Origin: Sphingobacteriaceae bacterium GW460-11-11-14-LB5
Lineage (GTDB): Bacteria > Bacteroidota > Bacteroidia > Sphingobacteriales > Sphingobacteriaceae
NCBI GenBank assembly: GCA_002151545.1
Contig: CP021237.1
Location: forward strand, 372,001-436,000
Length of the DNA stretch: 64,000 bases
Reading direction: 5' to 3'
The number at the start of each line of letters is the position of its first letter. The stretch's first letter is position 1. Positions 46,064 to 55,456 of this stretch are shown piece by piece. The position numbers and the translations under genes were made by a program. The notes under the pieces were generated by a model. The model was not told where the DNA came from. It saw only the letters and a program-made list of their open reading frames with translations, and did not search any database.

Positions 46064-46642
46064 TCAGTTCATTACACGGCCTTTAACCTTCAGGGCAGGA
46101 TTGCCCTGGTAAATAACATAAGGCAACAAATCTTTTGTTGCCATGCTTCCCATCGTTAAAACTGCATGACTGTGCAAGGTTACCCCGGGGCCAACTTTAG
46201 CTGCGGCACCTATCCATGCTCCATCTTCCAGCACAATAGGACCAGTCATTAAGTCAAAATTTGTGCTGCTATAATTGTGATTTCCGGTAATCAGAACAGC
46301 CTGCTGCGAAATACAGCAGTTTTTGCCGATTTTTACCTGGTCCAGGTTGTCTATATAACAATCAGCCAGCCAGCTATAATCGCCAATTTCCAGTTTCCAT
46401 GGATATTTAATGTGGATACCAGGTTTGATGCGTACCTCTTTACCCACCCTGGCACCGAATAACCGTAACAAAGCAACCAATACCGCGCTGACTGGCATGA
46501 TGCGGCTCTTAAAAAAGATAACATCTGTAAAGTACCACAAAAACTGCTTAACAATAGAAGCGCCCACCTTAAAATTGCCGGTATCAAAATCTTTATGTAG
46601 CTGTGTTTTTAGCAAAATTTCCGCTTTATCTGTTGTTGGCAA
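46064..46642 (-). CDS. WcaF-like hexapeptide-repeat acetyltransferase
   Basis: 192 residues. A short N-terminal helical part is followed by left-handed beta-helix hexapeptide repeats (GARVGKEVRIKPGIHIKYPW; LEIGDYSWLADCYIDNLDQV; VLEDGAWIGAAAKVGPGVTL) and the typical end DLLPYVIYQGNPALKVKGR. WcaF-type enzymes transfer acetyl from acetyl-CoA to a sugar of the exopolysaccharide. The start is TTG at 46642, overlapping the exosortase gene end by 17 bases; no nearer ATG would keep the fold whole. Last gene of the locus. Confidence 0.9.
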   Translation of the reverse strand: MPTTDKAEILLKTQLHKDFDTGNFKVGASIVKQFLWYFTDVIFFKSRIMPVSAVLVALLRLFGARVGKEVRIKPGIHIKYPWKLEIGDYSWLADCYIDNLDQVKIGKNCCISQQAVLITGNHNYSSTNFDLMTGPIVLEDGAWIGAAAKVGPGVTLHSHAVLTMGSMATKDLLPYVIYQGNPALKVKGRVMN

Positions 46643-47222
46643 TGGTTTGATTTTTAGCTAGTTTGTTGCTTTTTCTGATCCACAAATATAACATCGCGAA
46701 AATGCAGATGTATACAATAATATTGAAAATTTCATGGTGATAGGTGAAATTGTTCCGCTGCGATTTAAAGAATCCGAGTAATACACCCAGACCTGCAATA
46801 CGTAATACATTCAGAACGTAAATCGCAATAAAACCGATGATGAGCATTTTAAAAGTCGATTTCCATGATGCAGGAAAAGCAAGTACGAAAGCGGCTAAAA
46901 AACTCATCACACCAAGGCCAAGGCAGGAATAATTGACGCGGAGATAGGGGCCGGCTACAACCATTACATCCATTTCGTTATAAATGGCGTAAAAGCCGAA
47001 AGCTTTAATAATCCATACCGCTGGTACTATTAATGCTGTTTTCAAACCCTGGATATAATCAAAGTGATCAGCAATATAGGCATTATGAAATCTGGAACCA
47101 GGTGTCATTACACTATTCATAAACAGATTTCCCTGGCTGAACAGGATATATAAGATAAACAGGGCAACCACAAATTTGATGGCCTTTTTATTCGCTTCTT
47201 TTTTTGCTTCTTCTGGAGTCAT
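46626..47222 (-). CDS. exosortase family protein, XrtY type
   Basis: 198 residues with about six transmembrane helices. The exosortase/archaeosortase catalytic residues are in order: Cys100 in NYSCLGLGVMSF, Arg141 in VLNVLRIAGLG, and His162/His163 in YHHEIFNIIVY. Exosortases cut a C-terminal sorting signal and couple the protein to a lipid or glycan. The short length and the neighbouring Wzy-like and glycosyltransferase genes match the exosortase Y type described in Sphingobacteriaceae-like genomes (recalled naming). No protein with a PEP-CTERM-like C-terminus was found in the window, so its substrate must be elsewhere. Confidence 0.88.
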   Translation of the reverse strand: MTPEEAKKEANKKAIKFVVALFILYILFSQGNLFMNSVMTPGSRFHNAYIADHFDYIQGLKTALIVPAVWIIKAFGFYAIYNEMDVMVVAGPYLRVNYSCLGLGVMSFLAAFVLAFPASWKSTFKMLIIGFIAIYVLNVLRIAGLGVLLGFFKSQRNNFTYHHEIFNIIVYICIFAMLYLWIRKSNKLAKNQTIANNR

Positions 47223-47243
47223 ATATTATCGGCATTTATAAAT

Positions 47244-48098
47244 TTAACTTCTGTTTTTTTGAATGACTTTAATTTTTTTATCTACCAGTTTTCTAAACCA
47301 GAAACCTTGAAGATAATGGAATTTGATACCTGTGGCGCCCTCAAATATACCGAGTTTAAAAAACATCCGGTAACTAAAGTAAAGATAGGGGCGAAATCCA
47401 AGAGGGAGTTTCCACCACAATTGTTTTAACCATGCCCGTTTTTCGTCAGGGCTGCCCAATAGGTTGGGCTTTAAACTTTGTGTACGCAGCTTTAACATCC
47501 TTTCTACTTCTTCCTGCGCAACCAGATCACTGTAGCGTTCGTGTTTAGCTTTCCAAAAGGTTATATCGTTTTCTTTTAAGTTTTCTTCTAAAATCCATCC
47601 TTTTTTCCAGATTTCGGTTTTCCCCGGTACAATAAAACGGTGATCCATATTCTCGTTCAGATCAGAAAAACCGACCCCAGTCCTGAACATTTTTAAAAGG
47701 TAAAAGGGATAGAAGGTGCCAAACCTGATCCAGCTTCCCTGAAAGAAATTTTTGCGGTTAAAGTAAATACCATTAACATCAGCGTGGTCTTCCTCTTTAA
47801 AGTTGGCCAGCATTTCGAACAGCTCAGGGGTAACTGTTTGATCCGCATCGAGGCCAATCGTCCATGGTGTTTCTACTTTAAAATTTTTTAAGGCAAAATC
47901 CCATTGTTTTGGGTGATTTATAAAAGGATTTTGTTTTACCTCAGCGCCATAGTGCTCGGCAATTTTCAAGGTTTCATCAGTGCTTCCACTATCTAAAATA
48001 AATACCTTGGCATTTAGTTTTTTAATCGATTCCAGTAATCTGGGCAGATGTATCTGCTCATTAAAGGTTAATATGATAAAACTAAAATTTTGATTCAT
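47244..48098 (-). CDS. glycosyltransferase family 2 protein
   Basis: 284 residues. A GT2 (GT-A) N-terminus with FSFIILTFNEQIHLPRLLES, the VFILDSGSTDETLKIAEHYG block and the donor-site acidic cluster (GLDADQTVTPEL) is followed by a basic C-terminus. Resembles the WaaE/KdtX-type subgroup of inverting transferases, which is inference. It works on nucleotide-sugar donors at the inner face of the membrane in the exopolysaccharide pathway. It follows the XYAG1-like gene directly (ATG immediately after the stop) and is followed by the exosortase gene after 21 bases. Confidence 0.9.
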   Translation of the reverse strand: MNQNFSFIILTFNEQIHLPRLLESIKKLNAKVFILDSGSTDETLKIAEHYGAEVKQNPFINHPKQWDFALKNFKVETPWTIGLDADQTVTPELFEMLANFKEEDHADVNGIYFNRKNFFQGSWIRFGTFYPFYLLKMFRTGVGFSDLNENMDHRFIVPGKTEIWKKGWILEENLKENDITFWKAKHERYSDLVAQEEVERMLKLRTQSLKPNLLGSPDEKRAWLKQLWWKLPLGFRPYLYFSYRMFFKLGIFEGATGIKFHYLQGFWFRKLVDKKIKVIQKNRS

Positions 48099-49325
48099 TT
48101 AAGGATTAATTGCTGATGGAGTAGCTAAAATTTCTTCGTAAAAGTCGACGTATTGTTTAGCCAAAACATCATCGTTAAAATCAGTATTGATTTGTAATGG
48201 AGCAGTCGTCCTGATTGCCTTTCTTTTTTCAATATCCAGCTGGGCCGAAATTATTCCGGTTTTGATCTCTTCAATGTTTAGCCCCGTGATCCATCCCAGG
48301 TTTTTATCTGCCACATAATCAGCAAGACCAACAAATTTGCTGATCAACACAGGTGTGCCCACGCTTAAACTTTCAACCACCACATTAGCGAAATTTTCGT
48401 TATAAGAGGTGAGCACAGTTAAATCATGAGCGGCCATTAAGTTAAACTTCTCCTCATTACTGATCAGTCCGAGCCAATTAATTCGTGCGCTAAGTTTTAG
48501 CTTTTCAGCCTTGTCTTTTAAACCTTGTATATATTCTTCCTGCCCTGTGCCTCCAATAGTTAATCTCCATGGAATATCGACAAGAGTTAAGGCGTCAAAA
48601 AGTAATTCAAGCCCTTTCTTCTCTTCAATACGGGAGAGGAAGAGTAAGCGAAATATGTCATTAGTTGATATCTGAAAACTGGAAGTTGAAAACTGAAAAC
48701 TGACCAAATTAGGAATGACTTTGATGCTTTTTGGCGTAATTATTTTAAGGATATCTGTCTTCTCCTGTTCGCTAGTGGCGTGAATATGGCAATATTTTAA
48801 TAACTGTTTACCCAGTAAGTTGTGAATGATTTTTTTCGAAAAGGAATTCCGGTTACCAAATGTATAAGAGGTGAGCATTCCACGCGGTGACAAAAGCACG
48901 GGGACTTTATACCATCTGGCCACTAAACAGCTTAATACCGAAACCAAATTCCACCAGGCATGAATGTGGATAATGAGTTTGGCGTTTGGGGTTTGGCGTT
49001 TAGTATTACTGTCATTCTGAGCCTGTCGACGGATCTCTTTCCTTAGTCTCAGTAACAATCCCGGCGAAAAATGACTGTGATCTTTTGACCAGCGTTTAAA
49101 ATATGTAACCTTTACACCCTCAACCAGTACAGGTTTACCTATTGCCACATCGAGCTCATTTGTTCCATTTGCCGTTGTCGTTAATATCTGCACATCATTA
49201 ATGCCTAACTCCTCACCGCTCACCGCTAACCCAATTAAGGCTTCGCACAACTTCCCAACACTCTGTATAGGCCCGCCGTAAATGTACGCAGGTTTGTAAG
49301 AAGCAGTAATGTGAATAATTTTCAA
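48099..49325 (-). CDS. GT4-type glycosyltransferase, XrtY-associated type, with repeat-like in-frame peptides
   Basis: 408 residues from the TTG at 49325 (KIIHITASYKPAYIYGGPIQ), the natural start of this family; another TTG 12 codons up is less likely. The GT-B fold shows the C-terminal donor site (FRLLFLSRIEEKKGLELLFD; GTPVLISKFVGLADYVADK). Three peptides look out of place: GLAVSGEELGIND (about 31-41), RRQAQNDSNTKRQTPNAKL (about 97-117) and FQFSTSSFQIST (about 207-219). They are translations of text resembling dispersed intergenic repeats, inserted without breaking the frame. The family name XYAG1 is recalled, not searched. Genes on both sides abut. Confidence 0.85.
   Translation of the reverse strand: MKIIHITASYKPAYIYGGPIQSVGKLCEALIGLAVSGEELGINDVQILTTTANGTNELDVAIGKPVLVEGVKVTYFKRWSKDHSHFSPGLLLRLRKEIRRQAQNDSNTKRQTPNAKLIIHIHAWWNLVSVLSCLVARWYKVPVLLSPRGMLTSYTFGNRNSFSKKIIHNLLGKQLLKYCHIHATSEQEKTDILKIITPKSIKVIPNLVSFQFSTSSFQISTNDIFRLLFLSRIEEKKGLELLFDALTLVDIPWRLTIGGTGQEEYIQGLKDKAEKLKLSARINWLGLISNEEKFNLMAAHDLTVLTSYNENFANVVVESLSVGTPVLISKFVGLADYVADKNLGWITGLNIEEIKTGIISAQLDIEKRKAIRTTAPLQINTDFNDDVLAKQYVDFYEEILATPSAINP
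48672..48703. repeat. AACTG-rich repeat inside a coding region
   Basis: CTGAAAACTGGAAGTTGAAA and what follows resembles the non-coding AACTG-rich text at 6528-6606. It is translated in frame within the glycosyltransferase as FQFSTSSFQ. The origin as a repeat insertion is inference. Confidence 0.45.
48975..49037. repeat. two repeat-like segments inside a coding region
   Basis: GTTTGGCGTTTGGGGTTTGG (internal tandem) is followed by GTCATTCTGAGCCTGTCGAC, the latter close to the GTCAGTCTGAGCGGAGTCGA text at 16496-16521. The whole is in frame as RRQAQNDSNTKRQTPNAKL on the minus strand. Confidence 0.5.
49206..49232. repeat. repeat-like segment inside a coding region
   Basis: TAACTCCTCACCGCTCACCG, with an internal CTCACCG repeat, is in frame as GLAVSGEELG on the minus strand. 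Homologous proteins usually have a short loop at this place (recalled). Confidence 0.35.
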
Positions 49326-49353
49326 TGTAAATTCTTTAAAACAACTAACCCTC

Positions 49354-50766
49354 TTAATCAAACACAGGCTTCAATACCTTTATGGTTCTGAGCAGGTAAA
49401 ACAGGAACCACATAATTACATAACCCCAAAAAATATTATTGAACATAAATTCGAAGTTATTTCCCCGCCAAAGGCCTTGAAAAATACTGTTAAACATAAT
49501 TACACAGCCCAGTTCGTAGCCACCGAATAAACTTTCAGCTAAATCAGAAAAATGTTGGACCATCATTCCATATAAGAGCATGAAAAACAATACCCCAACA
49601 ATCCCCCAACTTAAATAGGCATCAACAATTGGGCGGGTTTTAGCTGAAACTGTCGACAGAGGATGTGCAACACCGGCATCATAAACGCGTTGCATCGAAA
49701 CTGTTTCCATATTGGGTTTCCCTGACCAAAAAATCCGGGGTATGAGTCCTTCCAAAGAATTTTCAACTATTTCCCAATCATAATAAGGATGATGGTCAGG
49801 TACATAGTCTACAAATTGAGTAAACATCTCAATCTCACTCAGCCTTTTGGTAAGGAAGCCCCAGTTAGTATCCTCAATTTGTTCCTCGTTTTTAGACTCA
49901 AGGTTTTCAAAAGCTTGGTTTTGTGCTTCCTCCGCACTTACTTCTCCACCCCAGCTCTGTCTTACAGTGTTATTATAAGTTGGTAGGAAATAAAGTAATA
50001 TGTAAGCGACAGGAATGCTCAAATAAAGTATGGCCTTTTTATAATAGGGAAAAAATACACAAGCTATAAGGATCACATTGATAATGATTGGTTCTTTATA
50101 TCCGGATAGAGAGGCATGTATAAAATTAAGGATGAAAATAGTAGCCCCTATACTAAGATATCTGATATTTTTTGCCGTAAATCCCTTAACGAATAGTACG
50201 GCTGCGCATGAAATTCCGATAATGGTAAGGGGAAGAGAAATTTGACTAAGTCCGGAAAAACGTTGGCAGATTGAACCAATCCCGAAAACAATAATACTGA
50301 GCCAGATTAAAAAATCATCATTTTCAAAAGTTTTAGCACTTTTAATTATGATGGTATTCTTTCTTACCAATAGCATGCCTGCAACCAACGCAGCATGTCC
50401 CAATAAACTCATCCGTTGGCAACTGGCAATGAGTGAGGTTTGTTCACTTTCTTTAAATTGTGCGCCATAATTAACTTCTGTTAGATACCGGTAACCTAAA
50501 TGATCCATAAAGTAAAATATAGATGTAGTACACATAAAGCCTGCAAAAATCAGCTGCGTTAAAAAGATGGGTCGCATAATTTGCTTATGGATGGGTAAGT
50601 CCTTATTAATAATTGCAGCTGGTGACAAAATGGTAGTATAAAAGATAAAGAGTGAACCAAACCAGGCTACAAAATAAGATATGATCGGACTATTTACCAA
50701 TAAATAGGAAATTAATACCGGGAAGAATAAAGTTAATATAAGTCTGGTAGGATTGTTATTTTGCAT
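49354..50766 (-). CDS. Wzy-like polysaccharide polymerase, XrtY-associated type
   Basis: 470 residues from the ATG at 50766 (MQNNNPTRLILTL); a TTG nine codons up is less likely. About eleven to twelve hydrophobic helices are visible, with a large soluble loop (about 265-345) between GWAYI-type helices, containing TVRQSWGGEVSAEEAQNQAF and the RIFWSGKPN motif. This is the layout of O-antigen/exopolysaccharide polymerases. A Wzy joins repeat units on the periplasmic side. The association of this type with exosortase genes is established for XrtY loci (recalled). It overlaps the preceding transferase gene by 11 bases, consistent with one long operon. Confidence 0.85.
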   Translation of the reverse strand: MQNNNPTRLILTLFFPVLISYLLVNSPIISYFVAWFGSLFIFYTTILSPAAIINKDLPIHKQIMRPIFLTQLIFAGFMCTTSIFYFMDHLGYRYLTEVNYGAQFKESEQTSLIASCQRMSLLGHAALVAGMLLVRKNTIIIKSAKTFENDDFLIWLSIIVFGIGSICQRFSGLSQISLPLTIIGISCAAVLFVKGFTAKNIRYLSIGATIFILNFIHASLSGYKEPIIINVILIACVFFPYYKKAILYLSIPVAYILLYFLPTYNNTVRQSWGGEVSAEEAQNQAFENLESKNEEQIEDTNWGFLTKRLSEIEMFTQFVDYVPDHHPYYDWEIVENSLEGLIPRIFWSGKPNMETVSMQRVYDAGVAHPLSTVSAKTRPIVDAYLSWGIVGVLFFMLLYGMMVQHFSDLAESLFGGYELGCVIMFNSIFQGLWRGNNFEFMFNNIFWGYVIMWFLFYLLRTIKVLKPVFD

Positions 50767-52000
50767 CAATGTTATTATTAATCGTATTAACAATTGCTTC
50801 TAACTGTTTTTCAAACGACCAGTTTTGAATTATTTGCTGGGATGCTACTCCCATTTGTGCTAATTTTTCTTTATCATCTGTTAATGTGCTCAATTTATTA
50901 ATCAGATCTTCAATATTTCCTGATTTGAATATTTCTCCATTTACAGATGTTTTGACCAGATCTATTGCGCAGCCAACCATAGTTGATACCAGAACAGCCT
51001 TTCCAGCTGCCATCGCCTCATTAACAGCTAAACCCCAGGTTTCAGCAGGTCCTTGAGAAGGTAAACAGAATAGATCACAGGCCTGATATACGACTGGCAT
51101 TGTACTTTGATTTTGAAAATCCATAAAATGAATTCTTCTTTTGATACCGTCATTCAGAGTATAGTCTAAGGAGGGCTTAGTTTTCATTTTCTCCGCTAAT
51201 CCCTCGCTGCTAATTCCTAAACACTCAACCTTCGATTTCAAATTTTCCTCTAGTACTCCATTTCCTACAAAAAGCAAATGCGTGGTTTTTACATCCATTT
51301 TTATAAACGCATTCAATAAAAGTTCTGGATTTTTTTTTTGCTCAAGTTTGCCTGCGAACAGGATAAGTATTTCTTCAGGTCTGATACCCAGTGTTTTTCT
51401 GAATTGTTCTGCCTCCATAGAACGGTTTTCTGCAAAACGCTTATTATCAACGGAATGAGGAGCAAAGATTAACTGATGATCTTTAATGCCAAATTTTTTA
51501 TAATAAGCCTTATTTGCCATTCCAACGTAAAGTGCCTTATCAATATGCCGATAAAGCCATTTTAGAAAAAAATACCTTAAATATTTTTTGAAATTATTAT
51601 TGCCCTCATCGAGCAAATTAGAATCACCTCTAAACCAAATTGGGATTTTATTTTTGAAATAGCGCATTGCCGATAGGTGGCCATGATAAGCCCATCCATA
51701 AATTAAAATAATATCAGGATCGAATTTGTTAATGTTATTAATCAGGCTGGGATTAACAATTCCCTTATAGCTATGCGAACCTGGATCTTTAGACGTATTG
51801 GTTACAAGCTCATAAGCATAATCATTTAATAAAGGAATATCCCACTTAATTTCTCTTTTAAAATTAGGATCAAAATAGCTAAGGGCTTTATCTTTTCCGA
51901 TAGTATAAAAAACCTTTAACTCACATACTTTAGCCAATAGCACAAAGAAAGGTGAATAATATTGTATAGGATGTGTTATAATAATGGCTAACCTTTTCAA
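50756..52000 (-). CDS. glycosyltransferase family 4 protein
   Basis: 414 residues of GT-B fold. The N-terminal domain starts KRLAIIITHPIQYYSPFFVL; the C-terminal domain has ILILFAGKLEQKKNPELLLN and the donor site LPSQGPAETWGLAVNEAMAAG (EX7E-like region) followed by VLVSTMVGCAIDLVK. A retaining transferase is expected, adding one sugar to the lipid-linked unit at the inner membrane. The start is TTG at 52000, 37 bases after the preceding stop; no ATG lies close. Confidence 0.9.
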   Translation of the reverse strand: MKRLAIIITHPIQYYSPFFVLLAKVCELKVFYTIGKDKALSYFDPNFKREIKWDIPLLNDYAYELVTNTSKDPGSHSYKGIVNPSLINNINKFDPDIILIYGWAYHGHLSAMRYFKNKIPIWFRGDSNLLDEGNNNFKKYLRYFFLKWLYRHIDKALYVGMANKAYYKKFGIKDHQLIFAPHSVDNKRFAENRSMEAEQFRKTLGIRPEEILILFAGKLEQKKNPELLLNAFIKMDVKTTHLLFVGNGVLEENLKSKVECLGISSEGLAEKMKTKPSLDYTLNDGIKRRIHFMDFQNQSTMPVVYQACDLFCLPSQGPAETWGLAVNEAMAAGKAVLVSTMVGCAIDLVKTSVNGEIFKSGNIEDLINKLSTLTDDKEKLAQMGVASQQIIQNWSFEKQLEAIVNTINNNIDAK

Positions 52001-52037
52001 TTAAAAACTTCGTTAAAATAGAGATGTATTGTTATGG

Positions 52038-53327
52038 TTAATTGTTAATTACTTGATTAAACAATTCGCACTGACTTTTACACATGTTTTCGGCAGAATA
52101 TAGATTAATGTTGTCCCAATTTACTTCATTTTTTTTTCGCTGACCGCCAGCAACACGCAAAATATACTGGTAAACCTGTTCTGTTAAATCTTTCATTTCT
52201 AAACCTAAGGGAATAACTATTCCGGCATTATTGTCAGCTATAATTTGATAAGCGCTGCTTTTCACATTAAAAAACGCTAAAAGCGGCCGCTCAGCTAAAA
52301 TATAAGGAAATATTTTTGATGCAGTGTATTGTGGGTCGTTCGAACCAATGATCAATAAATGATCTGCTTCTAGCAATGAATAAATACCCTGATAAAAGGA
52401 GATGCGATCGGTCTGCTCATGCACATATTCTAAAACTCCCATTTCAAGAGCAATAGGCATAATGCTAGGAATGCCTTGTCCATTAGGTGCATAACTTGTG
52501 CCAATAAAATGAAACCGGATCTTATCAAAGATTTCAGGCTGCTTAGCTAGCCCTTTTTTAAATGCGGTAAATAACAGTTTTAAAGAATCTTTCATATCTG
52601 CTCCCCCTCTGCCAATATACACGAAATTGAAAATACCATTTTCTTTAAGATAAGGTAGATCAAAAGAATCATAATTTTCTTTAACCAGATCAAAATCCGG
52701 TTTGAAAAATCCAAAAGTTATTACCTTTTTCGGAAGGTGGGTTAAGCGGGGGTAACGTACGGTTAAGGTGTCTAAATAGCTTTGAGAAACACTGATTAAA
52801 CCGCCTACTCTTTTCATGGCTATGGGTTCTAGAAATTTATTTAATCTATATGAGAACCAATGTTTAGAAGGTCTTTGGTTTTTAGGTTTATCCTGGTAGT
52901 AATTAGAATGCCAGGGGTCCTGCATATCAATAACGTAAGGAACGCCGTACTTTTTTTTCCAATAATTGCCCAAAACCAAAACTGGAAATTGCGTAGTAGA
53001 AAAATAGATTAGGTCAAAGCACTCTTTTTCTAAAATCTGATTAACTTTTTTCCAATAAAAATATAATGATCTTAAGGCAATGCTTCCTAAACCGAATTTA
53101 CCTGTCCAACTTTTTTGCCAGGCGCTAACAGTATGTATTTTTATCTTTCTTGGTATTGAATTGAGCAGAAGATTTTCTTTTACAAGATCAGCAAAGTTAG
53201 CATTCACCGTTACAATTTCAGCAGTCCAACCGTAATTCTCGAAGTAAGGTAGGCTCATTCTTACCCGCTGCATATCGGGTGCATTACATGGTGGGAAATA
53301 AGGAGAAATAATAAGAACTTTTTTCAA
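52038..53327 (-). CDS. glycosyltransferase (GT4-like)
   Basis: 429 residues. The start is a TTG directly after the preceding stop (KKVLIISPYFPPCNAPDMQR). GT-B features: N-terminal Rossmann region (DLIYFSTTQFPVLVLGNYWK; YVIDMQDPWHSNYYQDKP) and C-terminal donor region (FNFVYIGRGGADMKDSLKLL; HLLIIGSNDPQYTASKIFPY). This sub-type, opening with SPYFPPxxAPDxxR, is common in Bacteroidota polysaccharide loci. The sugar transferred is not predictable. Confidence 0.85.
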   Translation of the reverse strand: MKKVLIISPYFPPCNAPDMQRVRMSLPYFENYGWTAEIVTVNANFADLVKENLLLNSIPRKIKIHTVSAWQKSWTGKFGLGSIALRSLYFYWKKVNQILEKECFDLIYFSTTQFPVLVLGNYWKKKYGVPYVIDMQDPWHSNYYQDKPKNQRPSKHWFSYRLNKFLEPIAMKRVGGLISVSQSYLDTLTVRYPRLTHLPKKVITFGFFKPDFDLVKENYDSFDLPYLKENGIFNFVYIGRGGADMKDSLKLLFTAFKKGLAKQPEIFDKIRFHFIGTSYAPNGQGIPSIMPIALEMGVLEYVHEQTDRISFYQGIYSLLEADHLLIIGSNDPQYTASKIFPYILAERPLLAFFNVKSSAYQIIADNNAGIVIPLGLEMKDLTEQVYQYILRVAGGQRKKNEVNWDNINLYSAENMCKSQCELFNQVINN

Positions 53328-54461
53328 TTATATAAAAGGATTGCCTGTTAATAGAGCCCTCAGCTTTTTGCCCTGCTGTAATGCGGTAGGGGTACTTTGT
53401 TTTATTTTGTTGATTTCAATGGCTAAGGTATTATAATGAATTGAATCGGATTCAAGTTTTAACATTTCATTGGCGAATTCAATAGGAGTATTTCCAGTTT
53501 CGATCAAACTTCCTTCTTGCCAAACGTATCCTCTTTTACCCGCAATTGTGGTAATAATTGGTATTTGCCATTCTATAGCTTTAGCTAGTTTCATGGATGC
53601 ACCCCTGGAATAATAAAAGATTGGATTAATAAAATATTTCCAGTTTTTAACTTCAAGCAATAACTCATCATCTTTTAATCCACCCAGGTATTTTACAAAT
53701 GAATATTTCGCTTCCAGATTTTTTCCAATATGGATGGGTTGTCCAACAATTCTAATTTCCGAATTTATTCCTGTTTTTTTTAAAAGATCAAAAAGCTGGG
53801 TTAAAGCCAAAATATTTGGCGTGTGGTTGAGGGTGCCAACATACCCAAATATATTTTTTGTGGGGTTTCTAATTATATTTTCTTCTTTATTTATAAGTCT
53901 TGATATATAAAATGGATTATTGATACCCAACCACTTTTCGATAGCACTTTCTTCTTCAGACATTGTACAAACCAGATCAACATAGTTTTTCCTGTATAGA
54001 GATTCTGTATAAAGATTTAACCCTAATTTAATTTTACCAAAAAAAGCATAAAACCGGTTAAAAATTGAATTAGGATTGGTCAAATTTCCCAAAAGATCTC
54101 CACTTTCGTTACCATGAGACATGATAATAATTTTAGGGATAGTTTGGAGCTGAAATTCTTTAATCAACTTAGAAAAACGAAGTAATTCTGACTTATTTAT
54201 AAAAACATGAGAAATTTTGTTGTTTTCTAGTACGGCTTTTAATTGTTGCTTGTAATGATGAGGCTGATAGCTCAAATAATTATCGAGATTTAATTTATAA
54301 AGGATTCTGAACAATATTGATTTGCTATGCCTCACCTTAAAAAAATGAAGTTCGTCAACCGTATTTTTAATAATTGATAAAAACTCTTTAGAGCAAATTT
54401 GGACTCCACCTGCGATTTCAGCGTTTAAATCAACTTCATTATATAAAAATAAACCTATCAT
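53328..54461 (-). CDS. glycosyltransferase family 1/4-like protein
   Basis: 377 residues. N-terminus GLFLYNEVDLNAEIAGGVQI with a Gly-rich acceptor loop; C-terminal domain FGYVGTLNHTPNILALTQLF and FINPIFYYSRGASMKLAKAI, where the KLAKAIEWQIP helix is the usual donor-sugar site. A GT-B transferase of unknown sugar. The ATG shares one base with the preceding stop (TAATG) and the next gene begins right after its stop, so translation is tightly coupled. Confidence 0.82.
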   Translation of the reverse strand: MIGLFLYNEVDLNAEIAGGVQICSKEFLSIIKNTVDELHFFKVRHSKSILFRILYKLNLDNYLSYQPHHYKQQLKAVLENNKISHVFINKSELLRFSKLIKEFQLQTIPKIIIMSHGNESGDLLGNLTNPNSIFNRFYAFFGKIKLGLNLYTESLYRKNYVDLVCTMSEEESAIEKWLGINNPFYISRLINKEENIIRNPTKNIFGYVGTLNHTPNILALTQLFDLLKKTGINSEIRIVGQPIHIGKNLEAKYSFVKYLGGLKDDELLLEVKNWKYFINPIFYYSRGASMKLAKAIEWQIPIITTIAGKRGYVWQEGSLIETGNTPIEFANEMLKLESDSIHYNTLAIEINKIKQSTPTALQQGKKLRALLTGNPFI

Positions 54462-55456
54462 TATTTATGAAGTGTATTGGCTAATGATGTGTAAATATGA
54501 TAATATTCTTGTGCACATTTTTCGAGTGTAAGATTTTCTAAAATATAATCAAGTGGTTTAAACTGATTTTCGTTTTTTTTGGAAACAAATTCTAAAAGTT
54601 TTACTTCAAATTCTTCAATTTTTTTAAATTTTACACCACATCTATTATCCCAATAGGGGACAGAACTTACAGGGCCGAATTTAACTTTCTCGGGATAATA
54701 GTATGGATCCAGCCAAAAATCTTGTTGGTCGTATGCTAAAATGGGTGTATTGGTAGCCAAAATCTGTTGATAAGCCAGACCCTGGGTTTCGTGTTCGCAT
54801 AAAAAAATTACAGCCTTACTTTTAGCCAGTTTTTCTAACAAATCTTCATGCTTGTACTCACCATAAACGATAGATGTAAAAGTTAAGTTGTTTTTTGTTA
54901 AGGTTTGTTCTATTGGTTCAACAAGTTGTTCTTTGAAATGTGTTTTCTGCCAGCGTATTTTATTATAAATTAAAAAATCATACTTAAATTTTTCCTTTAT
55001 TTTGGGATTCCATTTTTCCGTATCTATGCCCACAGGCCAGGTTTTTACTTTTGCTCCATAATAAGGCTCAAACATTTTCCTCATCCAATCTCCCGGAACA
55101 AGCACTTCTTTAATGTTACTATATTTTTGTAATAAATCAGGAGATTCAATAGCATGTGAAAATATACTTGCTCCGAATAAAATTGGATTTTTAAACTTTT
55201 TCTCAAATATTAAATGAGATTTACCAATTACTCCTATTAATTCATGAGGATGTTTCCTTGCATAGCTATAATCATTGAATCGATATGGTATTTTTAGCTT
55301 ATCCAGGCCCTTCATCAATTCCAAAGCGACCATCATTTGACCGCCAGGTTTATGTTTCCCTCTTATTATACGTCTAATTAGTTGACGAGGATATCTGTCG
55401 TATTTAATCCAGCGGTCTGAGTTTGGTTCAGAATAAAAAATATTAATAGCTGGCAT
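54461..55456 (-). CDS. glycosyltransferase (GT-B, GT4-like)
   Basis: 331 residues. The start lies within the end of the acyltransferase gene (14-base overlap). Features are VLVPGDWMRKMFEPYYGAKV and WPVGIDTEKWNPKIKEKFKY (typical of the interdomain region), then FLCEHETQGLAYQQILATNT with the ETQG..Q donor site. The N-terminal GGQMMVALELMKGLDKLKIP loop fits the acceptor domain. A role in the glycan assembly line is inferred from the neighbours. Confidence 0.8.
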   Translation of the reverse strand: MPAINIFYSEPNSDRWIKYDRYPRQLIRRIIRGKHKPGGQMMVALELMKGLDKLKIPYRFNDYSYARKHPHELIGVIGKSHLIFEKKFKNPILFGASIFSHAIESPDLLQKYSNIKEVLVPGDWMRKMFEPYYGAKVKTWPVGIDTEKWNPKIKEKFKYDFLIYNKIRWQKTHFKEQLVEPIEQTLTKNNLTFTSIVYGEYKHEDLLEKLAKSKAVIFLCEHETQGLAYQQILATNTPILAYDQQDFWLDPYYYPEKVKFGPVSSVPYWDNRCGVKFKKIEEFEVKLLEFVSKKNENQFKPLDYILENLTLEKCAQEYYHIYTSLANTLHK

